64,000 nt of DNA from NCBI RefSeq assembly GCF_047948215.1, contig NC_134455.1:307972147-308036146 (forward strand). The letters are read 5' to 3'. The notes under the pieces are model-generated. The model saw only the letters and a program-made list of their open reading frames with translations. It made no database searches and was not told where the DNA came from. Shown one piece after another: positions 58,101-64,000 of this stretch. How positions within the stretch are numbered: the stretch's first letter is position 1; the number at the start of each line of letters is the position of its first letter. Both the position numbers and the translations under genes were made by a program. The stretch comes from Lycorma delicatula. Lineage: Eukaryota; Arthropoda; Insecta; Hemiptera; Fulgoridae.

Positions 58101-61100
58101 TTCAATTTATCTTTCTCCTTAAAATAAGTGTAAAGCACAATCTAAGTTTCAATACTAAAAACAAAGCAAAAAGGATCTATTTCACTGATCTCATAACCTT
58201 ATAAAATAAATAATCTGAATATCCATTTAGCTAAACGTCGCTTTTTTCAATAATTTCATTTTTATCATATACTACTTCTTTTAAAAAGAAATTCTCACTA
58301 TAATTAAAAAGGCACAATAACTGTAAAAAATAAATTTTTAATTTGAACCAACTTGTGTGAAAAGAAAATTTATTTTCAACGAATGATAATTTGAAAACTT
58401 TTACCCTACTGAACTTTCAGGTTCCTTATTCTTTTTTAATAGTAATCTTTAATTTTAATAAGGAAAGGAAAATCTAATTAATCAAAATCTGAACGACTTA
58501 AGCTGAAAAATAAATCTGATTTTATATATATATATATATATATAAATTTGAATCCCATCTCTTGATCTTAACAGAAAAATTATCAATTTTTCTCATAACT
58601 GAAGTAAAATAGTTTTTAAATTATCATGCTTTTACGGATATCTCAAAGTCATGATTTTTGAGATTTCAAATACATACATTCAAGTTCCATCAAAAGTAGA
58701 CAGTGCAAAATACAGTCGACTGATTTTATGTAGAAAAAACTCTATATGCACTTCCAAATATAGCTTTCAAAAGTTTGTAATGACAGCAAAATTTTGTTAA
58801 GTTAAAACGTTAATGATATCATCATACAACTGACGTTATGTATTTGCTTTCTTTTCAACGGAAACGTGCGTTTGAACATGTGACATCGTTAACATTTAAA
58901 AAAGTACGTCACTGAAAAATGCAAAGATATCAAATTTCTGCTTCTGAGACTGGAATTAGAAATATTAGCTTTATCTGAAAAAGGATACTGTGAAAGAATA
59001 ATGAAAAATAAAGGTTTATGATAAGGTTCTTATGTTATCTGGAACAGTCGAGTTGATTATGATCAAAATGGGCACCGATCAATCTATGAATGGTGATAAT
59101 ATATAGCGTCCTATAATGGAGAGAAGGAAATGTGATGAGGAAATAGGGTCAAAAGATGGAAATATTAATGAAAAGTTACTACAATATTCTTCACAGTACC
59201 TAAAGACAGTCAAAAATATGTGCCAAGAATGTTTTCAGCATATCAATTCATGCTTAATCTCAGAGGGCACCAGTAACATGTTTAACGTCTGATTACCAGT
59301 AATGCGGGGCTTTGAGTAATTAAATCAATGAAACGTTTTCTTTTTTAAAATAATTCACTCCCAAAAAACCTCAAAAGGTTTTACTAAATATGTTAACGTA
59401 TCTATTTAAATAATCATCTGCCATACTCTTGTTTTCTTTCTTGAAATAAGAGAGGAGACATCTAATGATGGGTTCTACGAATATCTTCATAGAATTTACG
59501 AACATTGACAAAATTGTGTAACTTTAAAAAAGCATACTGTGAAGAAACATAAAAACTATCAACAAAGTACGAAACTACCAACAAATATTAACTGAATTGA
59601 ACAGCAATAAAATATATTAAAAATTAAAGTATAACCAGTATCCCATTGTAGTAAAATTGGGTGAGAACGTTCCTAATAAGTGAGAGACTCAGTCGTTTTT
59701 TTCTATTCATAAGACGCAGATTTGAATAAATTTAGCACATTAAATTAAAAAGTTAAATATTTCATAAGACAGGTAAAAAAATTATTTATTTATCTGTAAA
59801 TTTGCAATTATTAACTGATTCTGAAAGCTGCAGTCGGTTGTTGATTCCCGAAGGTTTATTGTTTTAGCCCGGATGTATTGTAAAATCACTTTCAATCTAT
59901 CATTTTATCAATCTCATCTTCCTCATCAGATATGTGTCCTAATAATTGTATGTTCGAGGTCGTAATAATAAAATAAAAAAATAATACCCAAACCATATTT
60001 ATTAATATTACTTATAAAATATGGTCTTTTTCGATATTAATTCGATCTATTTCTCTTTAAAAAAATTTGTTTCTGAAATAAAATCTATTTTACATGTTAG
60101 TATCTCATCATTGCATGTGTCATCAATGTACAGCTCAAACTGCTTAACCTAGGTAGGTGACTTCTGAAGGGTATATTGTTTTTACAATGTAGACACCCAC
60201 TAAGAAAGTAAATTGGAAAACTCAATAAGGGAGTGAAAAGGAGAGAAGAAAATGTTACAATCGTGAAAATTGGTATTTAGAATTTTATTTGAAAACAGTC
60301 ATATTTTTCACCATTTTTAAAAAATCTAATTTGGGGGCAAGGGATGGGCCAAAATTTTGAATGAAAATTTTAAATCTCAACGATATGTAATGAATAATGA
60401 CTGCATTTTAGAAAACAACCCCGGTTCACGTTTTCCATGGTTTTATCGTTCAAATTTGATGCAAAATATTGTTAGTTCTCGCTCAACTTATTTTTCCGTA
60501 AACAACAGTTTTATTTTATTAATTACTCAGTGTTTTTCCATTTCGTAATGTTTTCAATGTCTATATAATTCCACGATGCAATTCAAAGTCATAAATGTTT
60601 ACACACGCGTACAAAAACAAATTATATTCAATTCGTTTCATATTGTGTCATCTGTTGACGATTTGAAAGACTATAAAATCATAAGATAAAAAATAAAATA
60701 AATTTAACTTTGTGTGTACGATCAAAATGTTTTTGTTTTAGTTTATTAAATCGATAATAAGTCATTAAATTAATTTATTAAATTTAATTTCTATATCTAA
60801 TACAGAAATTATTCTTATTATTCATGATTACGATATTTGATTATTTTAATGTTAAAATAATTCATATTTTAAACGCATGGAACCGACAATGAACGTACGA
60901 GATGAGATAAAAGTTTTTGGCAAGTTAATATCAGCGAGCGGACTACCCGAACGGACACATTCGTGAGTGCGCATCATTGCCAGTGAACAAAATTGAAATA
61001 ATAATGAAAAAAACCTAAATAATAGTTGATTTCTCAGAATTTTTTGTAATATTTTTTACCCGCCTAACATTGTTTGCGATCGCTTAACATTGTTGGTCAA

Positions 61101-61974
61101 CAAAGTATGCCGTGAACGAACATTCCCAAGATAAAACCAACAAATAAAAACAATTTCATAGACCAAAATCCTCGCCGAAGTAAATAGATCGAATTCCCTT
61201 TAACCAAACTAGCACATCAACCTGTAAATTATGTAGACTTTTAAGAAAAATCGAATCTTTCTTTTGAAAACTTATTCCAGGTACAAATTCAAAATCCACG
61301 CGCTTGAAGCCGTGGACAATCTAGCTTGTCGTTCAATATTATTGACTAATAATAAATATCTTAAAATTTATTTAACTATATTTTGTTAATATTTTCACTA
61401 TTATTTATAAAAAAAATTATCGGTAACATACATTGTAACTTTTTTATGTATTTTTATATATAATATTATATTAATTATAATTATATTGATACAGAACCAT
61501 TTCATTTTATAAAAAATTAAATCGCGACTAACTTTTGCCAATTTTTTTTCTCAAATTGAGAAACGGTCACTATCACTTACTATGTATTTCGAAATTCTCT
61601 ATTTCAGTTATTTTAACCAATATGGTTATTGACCAATATGAATTTACAAGCGTAATTAATAATGGAATTAAATAAATCTTCTCCTTTTTTAATACATTTT
61701 TTTTTTGTTTACTATAATTTTGTTATTTTGTTGAAAATACTTTTCAAATTTTTGTTTCGAATTTCTGGATTAAAAACGGTCGGATTATTTAAAAACATAA
61801 CTCCCGACACTTTTATTTAAAATATATTTCATCACAAGATGAAATTATTCTGACCGTTAATTTTAGTGATACGATAATCGTAAGAAAGTAACTGCGAATG
61901 TCTTGATACCTGTTGTGTACCTGGAAGACGTGAACGTATGCTAAAATATAAAAATCCAATGTGGACATCAAATG
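58101..61974. other. AT-rich non-coding sequence with one (TA)n tract
   Basis: A (TA)n microsatellite lies at about 58523-58544. The 63-codon plus-strand frame at 60357-60548 has no recognisable motif. 60880-60980 is slightly GC-richer. Short direct duplications (TAACATTGTT twice within 61065-61100; GACCAATATG-like twice around 61615-61640) are local. No gene is supported. Confidence 0.5.
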
Positions 61975-62662
61975 ACTTCCTTGTACGCTATTAAATTACA
62001 TACACACATTTTTAAAAAAATGAAAAGTGCATAAAAGTTTATTTCATTAATAACTTCTGATATTTTTTCATGTTTTTTTTTTTTTTATTGTTAATGTTGA
62101 ATTACTTAGAGTAATTTTTTTTGCAATCGGAGGTTAATAATTATTAATAAATCAATATATTTAAATTTAAAAAAAGTTAAAAAAGGAAGGAGGTGAAGTC
62201 TGATTCGAACCGATGTGCCTTCCCCTTTATCCAGATATTTCATTAATTAAAATTTTATTTGGCTATAACTCTGGAACCAATAAAAATAAGTACCACTTAT
62301 GATAAATCTTTGAAAAGCTCTCAATGTGGGCTTATTACTGCAGTTAAGAAAAAGTTAAAAAAACAGAGTTTTTTAGATTTTGGACTTTTTTGGACACTTT
62401 CGATCCAGTCGATTGCAATCAAAAGGGGAGGTGCACAAAAAGTGGTACAGTATAATCCAAAATTTCATCATCCTACGGCTGGCTAATCGTTTTTGAATTA
62501 TGCGCGATACATGCGTACGTACATACATACATAACGTACAGACGTAACGCCGAAACTAGTCAAAATGGATTCAGGGATGGTCCAAATGGAAATTTCCGTT
62601 TAAATCTGAATAACCGAAATTTTTCGCGATCACAATACTTCGTTTACTTCGTACAAGGAAGT
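61975..62662 (+). mobile_element. ACTTCC-family non-autonomous element, copy 3 (best preserved ends)
   Basis: Starts ACTTCCTTGTACG and ends CGTACAAGGAAGT, a perfect 13-bp inverted pair. The interior matches copy 1 collinearly: GAAGTCTGATTCGAACCGAT, TTTCATTAATTAAAATTTTA, CTATAACTCTGGAACCA, AAGTACCACTTATGATAAAT, CTGCAGTTAAGAAAAAGTT, TCGATTGCAATCAAAAGG, AATGGATTCAGGGATGGTC and AATTTTTCGCGATCACAATA. The 75-codon plus-strand frame at 62259-62486 is incidental. With copies 1 and 2 it defines a non-coding family of about 0.6-0.7 kb. Confidence 0.85.
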
Positions 62663-64000
62663 AAAAAGACAGAATACATTAAAAACAATTAAAAGAAATC
62701 TAAATACGTAAGTTGAAGAATACTTCAAACGCTTTCCACTCTTAAATTTGAAGTATATGCACCTACTAAAAGATTTATATTACGTACGTCGAAATAAGAA
62801 AAAACTTTCTAAAATACTTCCAGGAAGGCTTTTCTCCTTTTCTCGACTACAGTTTTAAATTCTCCGATATCTTTTTTTTTTATTTCTCTCATAAAATCTT
62901 AAGGCTTTCTTTTGAAAAAGCTGCTATACTATACACTTTGATTGATTGAAGCAGTAAAGTTTACGCTCTAAAATTTTTCACAATTTTCAAAACTATTTTT
63001 TTAAAGGTGAAAATTCTCTGGGTCATATTAATAAATTTCCGTTGAAATAATGAAAAATTATGGAAAGATTAGGCTTTATAAAAGTATCTTATACATTTTA
63101 GTCACTTAATAATATATTTCGCATATTATTAAGATTAGGTTTTCACAAATATATTTATACTTCAACATTATAAAAATGTGGATTACCAAATAAATCAAAG
63201 GTTGAATAATTAAACACGGTTGTAAGCGTTTAGATTATCAAGAAGGTAACAAAAATAAAGAAGATTTCAATTATTAAAAATCAAGCATCCGTAAGAAACC
63301 ACCAAAGATTAAAAATTAGACTACGTGCCAATATTAAAAAAAAATAAATGGAAAAAGCTAGAATAGAATAAATTCTAGTAAACTAGAATAAAACAAATAA
63401 AAGAGCATGAAGTACTCTATCCAAAATCAGACTGAAAAAAGTGATGTGATAAAAACTGTTTCAGCCTCCTTGTTTCCCAATAATTCAGGCCTAGAATTGG
63501 AAATAATATCTACTTCTGAATGAAGGATATATGAATTAAATTAACGGTGAAAAATTACAATGGGCAATGTCAATGGCAAAAATATAATACTAAAAAAATT
63601 GACTTATTAAAGTCTTAAACTTTACTCCAATAAAAATAGTTTGAAATTAACTAAATCTTCCACAGAGTTAACGGAAAGCAACAACTTTATTCTATCTAAC
63701 GTTGCTGCTATCTGTACAAGGACAAGAAACGTTTTATATGTAAATTGCAATAAATTTATGCTCAATTAAAGATAGTGCAAGTAATAGCTACACTATCATT
63801 CTTGTAACATAATCAATTTAAACAAGTATAATATTTTTTTTAAGGTAACAAGTTGCTGAATTTTATTATCCGAATACGTAATAAAAATAAAACTCTTGAT
63901 AGTTTTAACACAAACAGTAGTAATAAACTGTAGTTTATAAAACCGATAGAAAATCAATTCCTTTAATTTATTTCATTTACATTAATAAAAAATTATTTCT
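62663..64000. other. AT-rich non-coding sequence
   Basis: Nothing supported apart from the short palindrome at 63763-63800. Confidence 0.55.
63763..63800. repeat. Small palindrome related to 44367-44416
   Basis: GATAGTG and CACTATC form 7-bp arms. The outer AATTAAAGATAGTG matches the foldback at 44367-44416 read on its minus strand. Confidence 0.45.

Noticed and set aside
1..64000. CRISPR array, operon, prophage or bacterial origin
   Set aside because: No regularly spaced direct repeats, no ribosome-binding-site-led gene runs, and the base composition and transposon content are those of an animal nuclear genome.

Overview
The window looks like non-coding DNA from an animal nuclear genome, most likely an insect and perhaps a hemipteran. 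It is strongly AT-rich on both strands, full of A/T homopolymers and (TA)n microsatellites. It has no bacterial-style gene packing and no open reading frame longer than about 125 codons. The recognisable content is transposable-element debris of types common in insects: non-LTR retrotransposon reverse-transcriptase ends, Tc1/mariner-superfamily transposases, tRNA-derived SINEs, small non-autonomous DNA elements and foldbacks. The hemipteran guess rests on the general look of the SINEs and the DDE transposase. It is inference, not proof.

Layout. 1-20 kb is mostly featureless AT-rich sequence with perfect short hairpins, one tRNA-like SINE head (5066-5145), a second SINE tail fused to a long (TA)n tract (12731-12960), and one stop-free segment with splice-like borders (6965-7113). 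20-25 kb holds an unclassified repeat with internal units, a 196-bp foldback and the first copy of a roughly 0.6-0.7 kb family bounded by ACTTCCTTGTACG inverted ends. At 31-32.7 kb lies a decayed DDE transposase. At 33.5-34.1 kb there is an isolated GC-rich block. 36.6-42.3 kb is a nest: a second copy of the ACTTCC family, then a diverged 1.2-1.3 kb repeat present twice in inverted orientation, with a SINE and an internally deleted mariner-like element between the copies. 42.7-43.3 kb carries a Jockey-type LINE fragment. 48.7-50.7 kb carries two SINEs, a possible Helitron-like element and a clean 5'-truncated LINE with an 11-bp target-site duplication. 55.8-56.2 kb holds a much older relative of that LINE, and 62-62.7 kb the third ACTTCC-family copy.

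No host protein-coding gene, rRNA, functional tRNA, CRISPR array or operon can be supported. All recognisable coding sequence is broken by stops and frameshifts, so the transposons here are relics. The best-supported observations are structural: target-site duplication, terminal inverted repeats, multi-copy families and nesting order. I did not find convincing evidence of a novel biological system. The most useful leads are the ACTTCC family, the inverted repeat pair, and a few GC-richer blocks that no element I recognise explains.
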